A stretch of DNA of 64,000 bases. It comes from Siphonodentalium dalli. Lineage: Eukaryota; Mollusca; Scaphopoda; Gadilida; Siphonodentaliidae. The position numbers were made by a program, and so were the translations under genes. Shown here piece by piece: positions 1 through 12,610 of the stretch; positions within the stretch are counted from its first letter, which is position 1, and every line of letters starts with the position of its first letter. Location: contig CP136065.1 in NCBI GenBank assembly GCA_032622095.1, positions 109,845,195 to 109,909,194 of the forward strand, in the 5' to 3' direction. The notes under the pieces were generated by a model. It was not told where the DNA came from. It ran no database searches and saw only the letters and a list, made by a program, of their open reading frames with translations.

Positions 1-496
1 TTTTCAAATACGATTTACAACACGTATTTATGTTTCTGTAGTTTTATTTATACCAGTCAAGGCTATGTACCCCTCGATGCAGAGTTTTAAATTATTATCT
101 TTTTTTTCAAATCTGACGTTACGATATAAACTCCATATCGAGCCTTGTTTTCAATAAAAAGAACCTATCCTATACAAAGGGCCTATTCTCTGTTTATACA
201 TGACTATACATGTATTTATATTTGTAAATTTTACCATGAACATTAGAGCAATATTTCATATACTGCTGTGATTTATACTGTTATGTACCGACTGAAAACC
301 ACATCATATTTCACATATGACATTTATGACATTGATGCGCACAAAGGTAGGACAATGAAAAATATCTGTGTCAGAACAGCTAAAATCACAGCCAGCAACA
401 AAGGTAATTTTCATATGCTTTTCCATGAACCAACATAAAATAGCTGGAAAAAATTAACAACATATCGTGATTTTATCAATTGGTTCTACTAAATAA
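1..496. other. AT-rich non-coding stretch
   Basis: I see no convincing exon, RNA gene or repeat boundary here. The bases are strongly A/T-biased and the reading frames are short. It may be intron or 3' flank of the minus-strand gene at 4311-5226, whose downstream exons must lie at lower coordinates or beyond the window edge. Confidence 0.4.
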
Positions 497-750
497 AACT
501 TTCATGACGGGAGCTGCGCTGATACAGCATTAAATATCCTGGGCCAGTGCATTCTCTTATATGTGAGTCTCCCTATGGGAGACTCACATATGTAAGAGAA
601 TGCACTGGCTTACAAGGTCAAAGTAAATATTGTTAGGCCAATGTATTCTCTTACCGGTATATATATGAGTCTCTCAAGGAGACTCACATATATAAGAGGA
701 TGCATTGGCACAGGGTTTTTGCAAAATTTCAGGAAGCTGCAGTCATTTAA
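497..750 (+). mobile_element. piggyBac-type MITE, family A, decayed left end
   Basis: The element holds two successive hairpins, at about 544-609 and 637-712. Both have arms of the type CCAGTGCATTCTCTTATAT. The outer ends resemble the family pattern TTAACCCTTTCATGA...TCATGAAAGGGTTAA, but here the left terminus is mutated and the right end is degraded. Other copies at 5598, 21253, 25023, 37397 and 47120 define the family. Confidence 0.75.
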
Positions 751-1378
751 ATGTAACATGTGTATGCTGATATCTTCCTTTTTTAAATTTTCCTATTGTT
801 TTTCGAGTGAGCCACTAATATTATAAGATAAATGGGGGATGGGGGAGGTGGATGGTGAGGCAGGGTGGCATTGGTGGGAGGGAGGGGTGATGATAGGGGA
901 GGCTTGCATTTCACTAAGCATTTTCACCTCAAGAAACAGAACACGCATGTATTTTGGAACAGTGTTTTTGTGCCATTGTCAAATATACTGGCCTAATAAA
1001 AAAAAATTGTCCCCAGAATGCTTTGAGCCAGATACGGTAATAACAACAGGTGTCTGATTAGATATAACTATGCTTGCATGGGGGTGTCTGACCTTACTCC
1101 CCTCTCCCGCCACCATTGGTCAAATTCCAATAGTTAAAATAGATGTTCATGTGCAATAAATAGGCCGCAGATTTACCAAAATGAATTCTCACTAAGGATT
1201 GCCTCTCTAATCCAAAACCTCTACATTCTGAACATCGAAGGACATTTTGTGTCCATAAGCGACCAACCGAAAACATGCATTTTCACCTCCAGAATCCAAA
1301 TGCGCATGGACATTTTGATATTGTCTAACATACTGGCCTAATTAAGTATCTTTTGTTAGGAGAATGCTTTGAATCAGA

Positions 1379-1595
1379 TACAGTAATGCTCTAAATAATC
1401 GACTCCTCAACCACAGCAGAATTATGGGTAACTTTTCAGGATTTAGTCAGAAATATGGCTTGTTGCTATTCATTGGAAAGCTCTCACTAAGAGCTTTCCG
1501 ATGAATGGCAACAAGCCATATTTCCGACTAAATCCTGAAAAGTTACCCATAATTCTGCTGTGGTTAAGGAGTCGATTATTTAGAGCGTTACTGTA
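1379..1595. mobile_element. TA-flanked near-perfect hairpin MITE, family C
   Basis: This is a single hairpin of about 215 bp. The left arm starts TACAGTAATGCTCTAAATAA and the right arm is its near-perfect reverse complement ending TTACTGTA. The loop lies in the AGCTTTCC region. A TA target duplication and ends starting with CAGT are typical of Tc1/mariner-type MITEs. Further copies lie at 6025, 6639, 7016, 22538 and 37660. Confidence 0.85.
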
Positions 1596-2124
1596 ATAGC
1601 AACAGATATCTGATTAGATATCACTGTTTGCATGCTTCTCACCTTTAGTTAACAATTTTAAAGAACTCAGTCAAATGATTAAATGCTTGACTGTTTGTTT
1701 TTACATCAGTTAATGCACCAAGGTAGGCAGAGTTGTTGCAACCACTGTCAACATAAAACACTGGTGCCCTATAAATCCAGTGGTAAATTTGTCACCAAAC
1801 AGTTTCATCCCAACGAAGAAAACAAATATCACACAGACTTAACACATAGAACTGAATTTAGAAAAGAAATTTAAGTTTATAAAGAGCTTAGCATAAAGTA
1901 TGGAATGGACAAATTGTTGATCAGCAACAATCCGGTATTTAAATTTAAAAATCCAACATGATCGCGATATACTAGTAGTCAGTCTTTAAATTTGTTTTAT
2001 CTTTTATCTATACATTTGTGTTGTTAGTTTAATAAATATAAATATTTTATTGTTGTGTAGTTTAGCAAATTGTATCATTTAATATTAAAAGGAGTATGAT
2101 GGTTCTTGAGAAGAAGATGATTAA

Positions 2125-2380
2125 GAATTACTGTGGAGGGAAAGAGTTATGTCCCTGGCTCAACCCCCATTTTACTCAGCGACCCCATTTGAACAAATCC
2201 GAATACCAGTCACATAGGGAACATCCACACCAAATATGAACCCATTCGGTCCTATGGATCTGGAGAAGTAGATGTTCAAAGAATTGTTGACGAATGGATG
2301 GACGGATGGATGGATGCCCCAATCGATTATAGCTCCACTCCAGACTTCGTCTCAAGTGAGCTAAACAGAGAGGCATTTAG
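2125..2380 (-). repeat. CCGTCC-type hairpin-headed repeat (minus orientation)
   Basis: On the minus strand this starts with a hairpin around TGAGACGAAGTCTGGAGTGG, followed by CCATCCATCC-type runs and then a unit mentioning TTCATATTTGGTGTGGATG. It is the same family as the plus-strand copy at 29998-30400. No coding role is apparent, and the short reading frames across it are incidental. Confidence 0.7.
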
Positions 2381-2603
2381 TATGTTTCGCAATATATTTG
2401 ATAGGCAAATATCCTAATAATTTGTTCCAAGACATTCTTACAATTAATGCAATATTTTGCTTGGTCACGGATCACAGCGCTATGCACACATGTCTTACTG
2501 TACATAGATATTTACACACATTTGTGTCATATTGATTGGGACATTCCTGTGATTTTGCAGGGTATATCGGTCGGTATAATAGGCAGTCTGCAAATCCTGC
2601 AAA

Positions 2604-3018
2604 TAGTTTGTCTGTCATTTTCAGAATGAGGTCCCCAGATGGTGAATTTAGTGATTCTATCCCGCATAGTGGGCTAGCATCACCAAATTTACCCTCTGGG
2701 GACCTCATTCTGCTTATGCCTCAACTGCTATGGGAGACCTAGGATCAAACTGCAGTTCCCCAGTTGAAGTTGGCGACATTCACCCATCAGTAAAAAGCTA
2801 ATTTATCTTCTGCAAATTGGGGGATATAGAAACTGAACAGAAGGGAAAAAGTAACTAAAAACAATGTTAATTTGAGACTACCGGTATATACATACTTACC
2901 AGAAGATGAGGCCTAAGCAGAATGAGGTCCCCAGAGGGTGAGTTTAGTGATGCTAGCCCACTGTGCAGGTTAGCATCACTAAATTCACCCTCTGGGGGAC
3001 CTCATGACAGACACACTA
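2604..3018. mobile_element. MITE family B with paired internal hairpins
   Basis: The ends read TAGTTTGTCTGTCATTTTCA and ...GACAGACACACTA, and TA flanks are plausible. Two sub-hairpins, at 2624-2711 and 2919-3005, each have arms GAATGAGGTCCCCAGAGGGT. Sister copies lie at 22729, 30881 and 43835, with partial copies at 19375 and 31718. The internal spacer contains TTTATCTTCTGCAAATT and is shared by the full-length copies. The superfamily is uncertain. Confidence 0.8.
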
Positions 3019-3241
3019 TTTGCAGGATAGCAAAGGCCACTCCAGAGAATTGTTCCAATCAATAAAACACATGCAGTTTAATTTGCTGCATCATAGAGAG
3101 GCCAGATGCCCTGTAAGATGACCTGCTGACTCTTTGAAATATGTCTATTAATAATAATACTGTGTAGATGGAGGACCAGTATAATTGTGTATATGCATAT
3201 TGTTGCATTTATTGATGTGTAGACATGAAACACGGCAAGTC

Positions 3242-3572
3242 CAGGGGCGCCGGAAGAGGGTGGCAGAGGGGGCAGCTGACCCCCCTGCCCTTGACCAAGG
3301 GGGGGGCGAGCGTGGGGCAGGACTTGCCCTTTTTCTGGAGACAGAAAAAGCTTTTTGTGTGTTTAATCTCGTGTTTTTATAGCAAAATGTGACTTTTTTG
3401 GTCCAAATACCACCAATTTCACAAGGACAAATACCATTAAAATAGGTATTTTTGCCACAATGAATTTATGGTTATTTTCCCGAGTTTGCGGAGAAAATCC
3501 CCTTTTTTGCGGAAAAGTGCCCTTTTTGTAGGCTCTTCCCCCCCCTGCCCTTGGATGCTTCCGGCGCCCCTG
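3242..3572. mobile_element. Non-autonomous hAT element with 8-bp target duplication
   Basis: The terminal inverted repeats are CAGGGGCGCCGGAAG and its complement CTTCCGGCGCCCCTG. The flanks carry an exact 8-bp duplication GGCAAGTC (3234-3241 and 3573-3580), the hAT signature. The 331-bp interior is C/G-rich near the ends, has no credible transposase, and holds short secondary palindromes around ACTTTTTTGGTC and GCCCTTTTTGTAGG. Confidence 0.9.
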
Positions 3573-4310
3573 GGCAAGTCAAACAAAGATACTGGTCCTG
3601 CTGATTTAAAATGCTTAAAATATTTATGGAAAACTGAACACTTGTACGTACAATTGGCTTACCACTTTGGACTGAAGATAATTGGAGAGTACCTTCAGTC
3701 ATTGCTTTGTAATGTGCATTCTAAATTCTTATAAAAATATACTGTAGTATAGGAACTACCCTACAAAAAGAGAAAAAGCTAATTCAATTGCACTGCACAA
3801 GACAACTATATTACAATAGTGTCTGACTTCTTGAAAGCAGCATAAACATGTCTGTGGTTCGCACCATGTGAAATATTGATTTGACCTGTACTCTTGGGAT
3901 CCAAATCAACATGGGGGGCGGAATAACAGAAAAGGGGCGAAATGTCCTCAAAATTAAATAATAGTACAGTGGTGAAATAATGGGGTCATTTCCCAAAATA
4001 TTCTTTGTGTAGCTATAGATAAGAACCAAGAGAAGCTGTGTTAATAGCCCTTGTCTGATTCTGAATAATCATTTTACATCACATTGAATTGGTTTTCATA
4101 TGAAAAGCAATCATATGGAATGAAATAAAACAAATTATAGGGACCCCAAATAAGCAGCATACAGGGGGAGATTTTTAATTGAAATTTAATAAGAGTACCT
4201 GCACGTTTATTTGGATCCCGAGAGTACATTGATTATCGATTTCAGGCACTCCCAATGCCATCTGTCAAATGACTTTTAGGAGCTTTGGAAGTATAATTAT
4301 TAATACTCAC

Positions 4311-5226
4311 CAATGAACATTATAGCAAGAATGAGGAAGCTGTTGCCTGTCGCATGTAGGGCTGCTAAAATAATTCCAGTCACAACACAACAAACTCCGA
4401 GCAACGAAAGTAATACTAAAACCCATCGAAAAGACGTCACTGTACCTAGACATTTACAGCAGGGATCCTTGCACCCTGAACTACTAGTGCTGGCATGCGA
4501 GCCTCTTCTTGATCGTGTATGAGTGCTACGACTGTGCCGACTTGAGCGCCCATTTGCAGGCCGATGACGATTCTGATTTCTTCTGATCACCTCGGCATGA
4601 CGGGAGTGTCTTTGATCAGAATGGGGATGAGCACGATGTTGATTTGGCCTGGTTGGCGACGTTTGCCGCCCAACCTGGTGGGAATACAATATATCTGGAA
4701 GAACATTTGGAAGTCTGTGTGGGTCACTTCTGGCAGTTATGCCTGTGTTAAGATCCCTAGTATTAATAGAAGCTGGTTGCTGTCCTTGAGAAGGTGGCGA
4801 CGATGCTTCCTGATTATTGTTCGATGTAGGAACTGTATTCCTAACAGCCAAATGACTTACATTTGAAGGATTACCCACATGCCTTGAAGAAGAAATATGC
4901 GATGATTCGCGAACACTTTCAACATTTGATGCTCTTTCGGGATTGGAGTTTTCAACTGGTGAGCTTTCCACAGCACTTGTTTGTACTTCACCAACTGAGC
5001 TACCTGTACTTCCCAATCTGGTCGCACGATTTCCTCTCACTGCCATGTCATTATTTAAGCTGTTACAGCTATCAGAATTCACGGGTTGAAAGCAATTTTC
5101 GTTGTCTACGACATCAGGATAATTTCCATTGGTCAATCTGGCTTGAACTGATCCTGTTGTAAAGGTTGAAGGAGGTTTTATTTGCGAAACATGTCGATTG
5201 TTGTGCACAACAGCCCCATCAGCCAT
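4311..5226 (-). CDS. Membrane protein, first coding exon (305 full codons, then split codon)
   Basis: I do not recognise the family. The exon opens with ATG at 5226 and runs uninterrupted to a strong donor (G|GTGAGT, intron from 4310), so the protein continues in an exon not identified here. Residues 1-250 are low complexity, rich in Ser, Asn, Arg and His, with Arg/His/Ser clusters at about 200-245. Cysteines at 252, 256, 257 and 259 precede a hydrophobic segment at about 268-290. A second hydrophobic stretch begins at about 296 and is cut by the splice site. This layout fits a small two-pass membrane protein with a long disordered cytosolic tail, and the cysteines could be lipid-modified (inference). 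An acceptor (TTCCTTATTCCAG) lies 20 nt upstream of the ATG, so a 5' UTR exon is expected further right. Codon use and length make it very unlikely to be random. Function unknown. Confidence 0.8.
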
Positions 5227-5246
5227 GGCAGTATTAAAGGGTCCTA
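5227..5246 (-). other. 5' UTR part of the membrane-protein exon
   Basis: Between the acceptor AG (5247-5248 on the plus strand, read as AG on the minus strand after a pyrimidine-rich run) and the ATG lie 20 bases with no upstream ATG. This indicates a spliced 5' leader. Confidence 0.6.
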
Positions 5247-5597
5247 CTGGAATAAGGAAACCCGATACAATGTATATCCTTACACATACATAAGTCAGAC
5301 ATGTGAAAGCCTCCTATTACTTCTATACAATGTCAGCAAAGCAATGCATGTGTGTGTTTCATTGTTATAGCCACAACCAGTCACGGTACACATTAGTTTA
5401 TGGTACATTATAATCGACCATAGAGAGCTGCCAAAATTCTTCCATCTGCGGTGAGGTGACCTGCAATATATTGACATAATTACCAGGTGAAGTGTTTTGG
5501 CAACAAAGTTAATGGTGTGTCATAAATTATATTGTGATATATTTTATATATTTATATTGAAGGCACATGTAGTCAATAAAGTAACAACAATACTCAT

Positions 5598-5874
5598 TTA
5601 ACCCTTTCATGATGGGAGCTGCGCTGGTACAGGATTAAATATCATGTGCCAGTGCATTCTCTTATATACATGTACCAGTATGTGGGTCTCCCATAGGAGC
5701 CTTGCATATATAAGAGAATGCACTGGCTTTATACAAAGTCAAGGTAGATATTGTAAGGCCAATGTATTCACTTATATATGCGAGGCTCCCTAAGGGAGAC
5801 TCGCATATATAAGACAATGCATTGGCACATGGTTTTCGGAAAATCTAAGGAAGCTCCAGTCATGGAAGGGTTAA
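5598..5874 (+). mobile_element. piggyBac-type MITE, family A
   Basis: The element is bounded by TTAA on both sides, with ends TTAACCCTTTCATGATGGGA and ...CCAGTCATGGAAGGGTTAA. Two internal hairpins with CCAGTGCATTCTCTTATAT and CCAATGTATTCACTTATAT arms are present. The TTAA duplication and CCCTTT termini are the piggyBac hallmark. No coding capacity. Confidence 0.88.
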
Positions 5875-6024
5875 GCACAAATTTCAGTTCAAGGCCTTCT
5901 TCAGTGCTTCATTCAATGACTTTTACATTATTCACCTACATGTATCACATAAAACAGACTGGATAACATATCGACAATATCAAGAAACGTTATTTCTAGG
6001 TATGATGTTTATATGCATTGCATG

Positions 6025-6241
6025 TACAGTAATGCCCTAAATAATCGACTCCTTAACCACAGCATAATTATGGGTAACTTTTCAGGATTTAGTCGGAAAT
6101 ATGGCTTGTTGCCATTCATCGGAAAGCTGTCAATGAGATCTTTCCAATGAAGGGTAACAAGCCATATTTCCGACTAAATCCTGAAAAGTTACCCATAATT
6201 CTGCTGTGGTTAAGGAGTCGATTATTTAGGGCATTACTGTA
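6025..6241. mobile_element. TA-flanked hairpin MITE, family C
   Basis: Near-perfect inverted repeat with ends TACAGTAATGCCCTAAATAA and the complement ending GGCATTACTGTA. Tc1/mariner-like TA flanks. Almost identical to 1379-1595, which implies recent spread. Confidence 0.87.
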
Positions 6242-6638
6242 GCTGAATAATCTAAAATTTATTGAATGAAGCACCGAAGAACGTCTTGGAACAAAAGCTC
6301 TGTTTTGCCCCCACCACTTTTAATTAGAATTTAGACTATTATCTATTTCTAGACTCTCAAAGACTTTTTTCCAAGAAACTGAAGAAAGTGATGGATTGCA
6401 ATACCAATGGAGGTTTCCACAAATAGTTTTTAGTGGGAGGAGCTAACAGTTGCTCAGAAATTGCAATTAGTTTTACAGTGCTGTCAAAATGCTATAATAC
6501 AGCCAAGATCATACCTTCTGTTAAAGTCTTCAATTGTGAAATATATTATGACAGTCATGCAAAATGAAAAATAGTGTTACAATCATTCATGAATTTCCAA
6601 CATTATTGCAGAAATGCCCATAAACACTTGCTACTTGA

Positions 6639-6793
6639 TACATTAATGCCCTAATTTAGTAAATAATCAACTCTTAACCACAGCAGAATTATGGGTAATT
6701 TTTCAGGATTTAGTCGGAAATATGGCTTGTTGCCATTCATCGGAAAGCTCTCACTGAGTCGATTATGAGTCGATTATTTAGGGCATTACAGTA
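6639..6793. mobile_element. Truncated family C MITE
   Basis: The full left arm is present (ATTATGGGTAATTTTTCAGG region) but most of the right arm is deleted. The element jumps from the loop to GATTATTTAGGGCATTACAG. Confidence 0.75.
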
Positions 6794-7015
6794 TCTGTTG
6801 CATTGGAGATGTTCATAGAAGCCTCCATTCAAATTGATCCTTGACCTTCCTGTTAATCTCATATATAAACCGCATATAATCCTCTGGCAAGTAATACAGG
6901 TAAAGGTAATCTATTAAATAAATCTGTAATCTGATTTGGAAGATTCAAATGTGTTAGCCAAACTATCAGATCAGTAGAACGAGATTACTAAGTAGACCCA
7001 TGGTTTCATGACAGA

Positions 7016-7078
7016 TACAGTAATGCCCTAAATAATTATCCTGTGGTTAAGAAGTTGATTATTTAGGGCATTACTGTA
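7016..7078. mobile_element. Internally deleted family C MITE
   Basis: Only the two ends remain: TACAGTAATGCCCTAAATAA joined to GTTGATTATTTAGGGCATTA followed by CTGTA. The 63-bp remnant keeps the TA flanks. Confidence 0.75.
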
Positions 7079-7122
7079 AATGAAATATTCCAATTTATTA
7101 TACCTCATTCGAACACCCTATG

Positions 7123-7487
7123 TTAACCCTTTACCCAACAGAACGCCCAGAAACGCCCTAACAGCCTAAATTATCTTCGGTCTGTCTCAATAAAACCATG
7201 GAAATATGGGTATCATTGGAACCGGCTCATTGAGCACATTGTGATAGTTACAGTTATGCCCTGTGCCAATGCATTCTCTTATATATGCGAGTCGACCATA
7301 GGTCGCCTCGCATATATAAGAGAATGCATTGGCCTAAAAAAAACTTTTTTTTAACACTTTTTACCATTTTTTCTTTAATATGTGTTAAGCCAATGCATTC
7401 TCTTATATATGCGAGGCGACCTATGGTCGACTCGCATATATAAGAGAATGCATTGGCACAGGGCCGTTCTGTTGGGTAAAGGGTTAA
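7123..7487. mobile_element. piggyBac-type MITE, variant of family A with longer TIR
   Basis: TTAA-bounded ends TTAACCCTTTACCCAACAGA and the complement ending GTTGGGTAAAGGGTTAA. It contains two near-perfect hairpins, at about 7264-7333 and 7386-7457, each with CCAATGCATTCTCTTATATA arms. The hairpins are the family A type but the outer termini differ, so this is a related subfamily. Confidence 0.85.
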
Positions 7488-7639
7488 ATTCCTTTTAGGT
7501 ACCATGGCATATTTTCCAATAAAAGAAAATAATGACACTTTTTCCAGTGGTCGAATAGAAATTTCATAGGTGTACTGTTGTGTGACACTCATAACAACAC
7601 GGCATCTATACTCCATCACGATATGACTGAATATCTAGC

Positions 7640-10600
7640 CTACTTGTCCTACTTTATAAACGTGGAGATATAATATAATAATAATAATATAATATTTGCA
7701 ATACTCTCCATTTTGTGTTGAAATTTGGCAGCATTGAAAAAATGCATATAGAAGGCAGACCATATACATGTAACTACCAACAACATGATGTGACACCGAA
7801 CCACATTCAAGTGATTACAGTGTGATATATATACACATATATATGTCACACATTGCAAGACAGGTATAAAGAAAATGATCTAACATGCATATCAATATAG
7901 AGACATGGGCATGTCCCCAAATGTAACTTAATACCCCGAAAAAAATATAAATGGTATATTTTGAACCATCTCAGACTTTCAGCATGTGCCTGCCCTTTTT
8001 GTGCAAATCTCCAGGGAATAGGGATGTGTTAAATTATTATGACTTTAGAAGTACAGTACATGTTTGTGTATGTGCATACTCTTTTCAGTTGTAATTAAAT
8101 ATTTTAGTGATATTAATCCACTGTGCAATTCTAGTTTTGACCATGAACCAAATTGATACATTTAATTCATTCCGATGAGGTCTATATGTACCAGTGAAGA
8201 ATCCAGAGATAATTTGGGTACACGTACCTGTTTCCAACAGAGGATACATGTATCCAATATAACTTAATAAGGCTTCTTCACCAAACCAACAGATACAGGC
8301 ACATATATTATAAACATGACATAATATTTCTGATTTCAAAATTAAACATGCCATAAAGGCCATATTGCAACTGCAGATTGAATTTTTATTTACATAAGCA
8401 TATTGTTGAATTGCCTTGAAAAAGTGGAAAATTTAGGTTGAATCAATACTGTCCACTAGGAATTTGGGGACATTTGGGCTTCTCGAGCTCACAACAAAAA
8501 CAGGATGTGTTTGAAGTATAAATTTCTATCAGAATCACAATGTGCATGTAAAATCTTCAAATTTCCATTTGAAAAGATAGCAGTTGAAAGGCGTGCTGTA
8601 GTACTGATCAATCACTTAATAGTAATGGCTATAACATACACACAAGAGTATGATAAGTTGCCCCATACCAAGATTTCATGATCGCTCTGTTTACATTTGG
8701 AATAATTGAAAATCACCGAACTATAGTAAATGGAGATTTACCAGTTTGCTTGATCAATAGTATTCTACTTCAAACATAAGAGAACTTTATGTATGGCAGC
8801 TGAAAAAAATTAAATAACTCTACAGTGGAGAATATGAACATCATTTGATCCTCTTTTGAAATCATCTGTAATGGCAAGCATCTATACGAAATTTCATTGA
8901 GTAACGATCAACAATGGCTGAAATTATTTTGTGGCCAGACAGAAAATATTTGAAAGCACATCTGATCTGATCTGATGGGAAAAAAACTCTATATAAGAAA
9001 GAAGGATAACTCTAGAATGGAACATGTGAACAATTTGCTTGGATATCTTTTAAACTTCATAACACCCAATATCTATATACATGTATATGAAATGGTAATT
9101 TAGGAAAAATTTAGGAAAGGGTATGTCTGCATATCTGTGTGTTCGCATTTTTCTCCATTACCCCTGAACTGATTTCAACCAAATTAAGTGTGATGACTCG
9201 GGATATCCTGGCGGATGCTATAGTGGAGTAATTTTTCTAAATTTGTATTTAACAAGTTTAATTAAAAAAAACAAAACAAATACATTAAATTGAGCAAGCT
9301 TGGGGTTGAATCTAAAAGAAAATAATTTAATAAAAAAATTTGATTTTATTAAATTAAAATTTTTAAATGATCAAAATGTGTGTGAAGTGCACCAAGGGGC
9401 TGCCGCTGAATAACGGTTCTATGTAAGATCAAGATGTGCACGAGGCGCACACAAGCCACAGTGCAGGGGCTGCAAGCCCCACTGATGCTGAATAAAGGGA
9501 GCCTGTTTCAGCTACTAGTAGTTCATTATATACATAATTTATTATCCAATTTTGTATTAAAAACACATGATGGTTTACTTGGTCAATAATATCTAAAAAA
9601 TACTTGCAAATTTATTCTCAGCTTTCGGATGAGTATGAACTGAAAATAATGCAAGGAGTGTGTCCAGAGAATAATCAGTAACCTACAAAGCTATTAATCC
9701 ACGTGGGTTTTATCCAACTCAAACATATTTATGGATACGAAATCTACATGTATAGAGACATGGAACATGCAGCGGAAAATCAGATTTAATATAGAACATT
9801 GAGATAATTGAACAACCCACGTATATATAATCAAAATCTGCCTGCATATAGTGTAACAAAGTGATATGGGTTTAATGTATCTGCCATACCTTTAATGTTG
9901 AAGAAAATTATAGTTCTGCCTGGTAGTGCAGAAAACTAAATGATGAAATTAGTTCTGATACACCAGAACAGACAATGTATGATCAGTGCAATGATGATCA
10001 GCTGCTAGTAATGACAAGAATGATGAGTCCACAAATGAAAACAGTTAGATAGTCAGTCATTAATCAATTGTCCCATTTGACACACCTGATCAGAGCTGAT
10101 TGTCTATTATTAGCAAAGTGTACTGTGCCACAAGCAATAAATTTACAGCCGGTTGTTGCACAAGCAAGGGTATTAAATACCACAAAGGAATATCTGGAGT
10201 GTGACACCTAATCACATTTGGGGCTTAACTGAAAACTGGACAGCTGTATCTGGTGGCTCATGTGGGATTAAGATTCCATGTTTGGACAGTGATCATTGCT
10301 CCTTTTGGTTGCCTTTAATGACGAGTTGATCTTAAGATCAAAGGTGCTTATTTTGTTTGTAAGGTATTTAGGATGTTTGTTCAATTTTTAGGCTTGGAAC
10401 CAAATGGAGATACCTCATTATAAAGGCACATTCCCCAAAACATATGGTTAAGGATCAGCCTCAGGGGACCTCAATTTTTCTTTGGAATTCACTCTTGTCA
10501 CAGACATCCAATGTTGTAGCTATATGCGCTGCTTATTGGTAAAAATTAATCATTCAGAATACAAAAATGACCACAAAATTATGGAAAAACACCACCATGT

Positions 10601-11500
10601 GGCCCTTTTATAATAATATAGACAAGTTTCTATTTATAGCTGACTGTGCAGAAATGTACATTTTTATTACTAATCTTTCCCCACAAACAAACATTGATAG
10701 AAAATCTTTATGCCAAAGTAGATTATTAACATTTAATGATTAAATACTCATTGACGAGTCAGTGATGTGCCAATTCTTAAAATGGTACTGGGTGCATATG
10801 GGAGGGTCTCAAATCTGACAGGGTGAACCATGGTCCCAAGTTTCATGTAAGTTTCTAAGGCACAATATAATAAGTTTCGTCTTGCTGAAATCTCTGTCAC
10901 TTTGACAGATAGCTAATCAAGCATTCACCATGCATTTATGGGAGGCATTAAACTGCCATAACTCGTTACAGGTAGTGTCACCATTGACAGTGTGTTAAAA
11001 GAAAAGGGTGTACACAGAAATAGATATTTAATGGAAATAAACATCAGTGACACATATGATGGCCATATACTATATATACAGGTGTAAGTGAAAGAGGGGG
11101 TGGGTGTATACAAATAATGAGTAAATGTTTTTTATTATTACAATAAAGAGGTGGGTACCTTGAAACATGTATAGTAAAAAGTCAAAAAAATTATGCAATA
11201 TTAGTAGAAAAGTGGGGTGGGTCCTGAAAGCGGCAAAAATTATCAAAATAGACTTCATGTCTGGCATTTTTTTTATGACCCCCCCCCCCCCGCCCCCTGC
11301 AATAACTGTCAACATTGTACAGATTACAAAAACATCACACCTCTCAGACACCAAACCGTTTTGGCTATAGTATAAACAAATTCAGCATGACAATGCCAGA
11401 ATGTTTTTGTTTTGTAAAAATCACCTGTCACATTGTCAATCATATTTATCTTTGTCAAATGTGTTTAAAATCTTCCATTATCAGACAATATATCTCATAA
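7640..11500. other. Gene-free AT-rich interval
   Basis: Probably intron of the minus-strand gene if the first exon at 11536 is real. No reading frame here has exon-like composition plus credible splice sites. Around 9395-9505 there is a short imperfect duplication of GTGCACCAAGGGGCTGC-like sequence. At 11278-11295 there is a C-run next to GCCCCCTGC. Nothing else is supportable. Confidence 0.5.
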
Positions 11501-11535
11501 ACCGTTCGTTGAAGTACGCCATTCGCGATACTCAC

Positions 11536-11730
11536 CTCCTGCACTGGTATTCCTCTTAGGAGATGGCAAGGAATCGTTTACGAAGGGAATTTTAGCGTCG
11601 GCACATCAAAGGGTTTCAACACAATCACGGCGGCACACTTTGTTGTTTGCATTTCCTCGTCGGCTATTTCCGCCGATATTCGCCTACTTTCTGGGAACTG
11701 AAGCGACAATTACTTTGGGCTTGAATAAGA
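11536..11730 (-). other. Putative non-coding first exon of the minus-strand gene
   Basis: Reading the minus strand, CCAGTGCAGGAG is followed by GTGAGTATCG, a near-consensus donor with the intron starting at 11535. The sequence upstream (toward higher coordinates) is richer in CpG than its surroundings and contains only short upstream reading frames. Splicing to the acceptor before 5246 would give a leader exon and a 6.3-kb intron. The 5' limit is a guess. The region could also belong to another transcript. Confidence 0.4.
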
Positions 11731-12610
11731 TATCGATGGTCCGACAGGAGAGCAAAATTGATGTTGGCACGACGCACGGCAATGGGATCTCGATGGATCG
11801 GTGCGCTTTTGTGGGGAAAGGGGTGGAGCAAATCGAAAGGCGCAAGTATAATTATGTCAATTAAGCTGATACCGGTACCGGAACATAGTTGAGCACTTCA
11901 CATTTATCACCGTTGTCTTTTATCTTTACAACACACCTGGAGGGGTTCGGGGATATTTCTAAAACACTAGTACAAGAAAGGTCCATGCATGCATATAGAA
12001 CGATTTTTGGCAAATCACGCGTACCACTTTTAAACCTAAGTTAACTAACATCACTAAAACAGGTTCATACAGTACTAGCTTATGGGAGTCAAATAACCCA
12101 ATACCTGACTTAATAGTTTCCTAATCCAAATTTTCGTTGACATAATTTTTTTTGGAAAATGTTATACTAGAGTTGACAGTATTTAGACATAGCATTTGGG
12201 CTGGGGGGGGGGGGGTAATTAATCGATTCTGATAACTAAAGCGACTTTTGAAGAAATGTTGTTGTTCTTCTTCGTCTTCTTGGAATCTGATGGTACGAGG
12301 ATTGTGTACCTTTAATAATAATAATTGCATATCGACGTAGATGATAAATCAGGAAATCAATAAAATCTTGATATGTCTACACCCAACTTTGGCAGAAAAT
12401 CAGCTGAGAAAATAGGTAAACAAAATTCTTGGCTCGTCGTAACACGTGTGAGGATGGCGACGCTGGGGGAGGCTTGACCCAGCAGGTGCGCGCTATAATT
12501 TTGGGCGCTTTTAGAAACCATCTGTTGCGGAAGTGGGCGGAAATTCCCGAAGATTTTTACCGGGTAATTTTTTTGCAAATAAAAATAAAAGTAGAATTTC
12601 ATGGTAAGTA
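11540..12610. promoter_or_regulatory. Candidate divergent promoter zone
   Basis: CpG-containing sequence (GGCGGCACAC, CGGCTATTTCCGCCG, ATGGCGACGCTGG, GGTGCGCGC) stands out from the AT-rich flanks. A minus-strand donor lies at 11535 and a plus-strand donor at 12604 (CATG|GTAAGTA). A plus-strand leader exon of CRLF3 or another transcript could end at 12603. This rests only on composition and splice signals. Confidence 0.35.
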
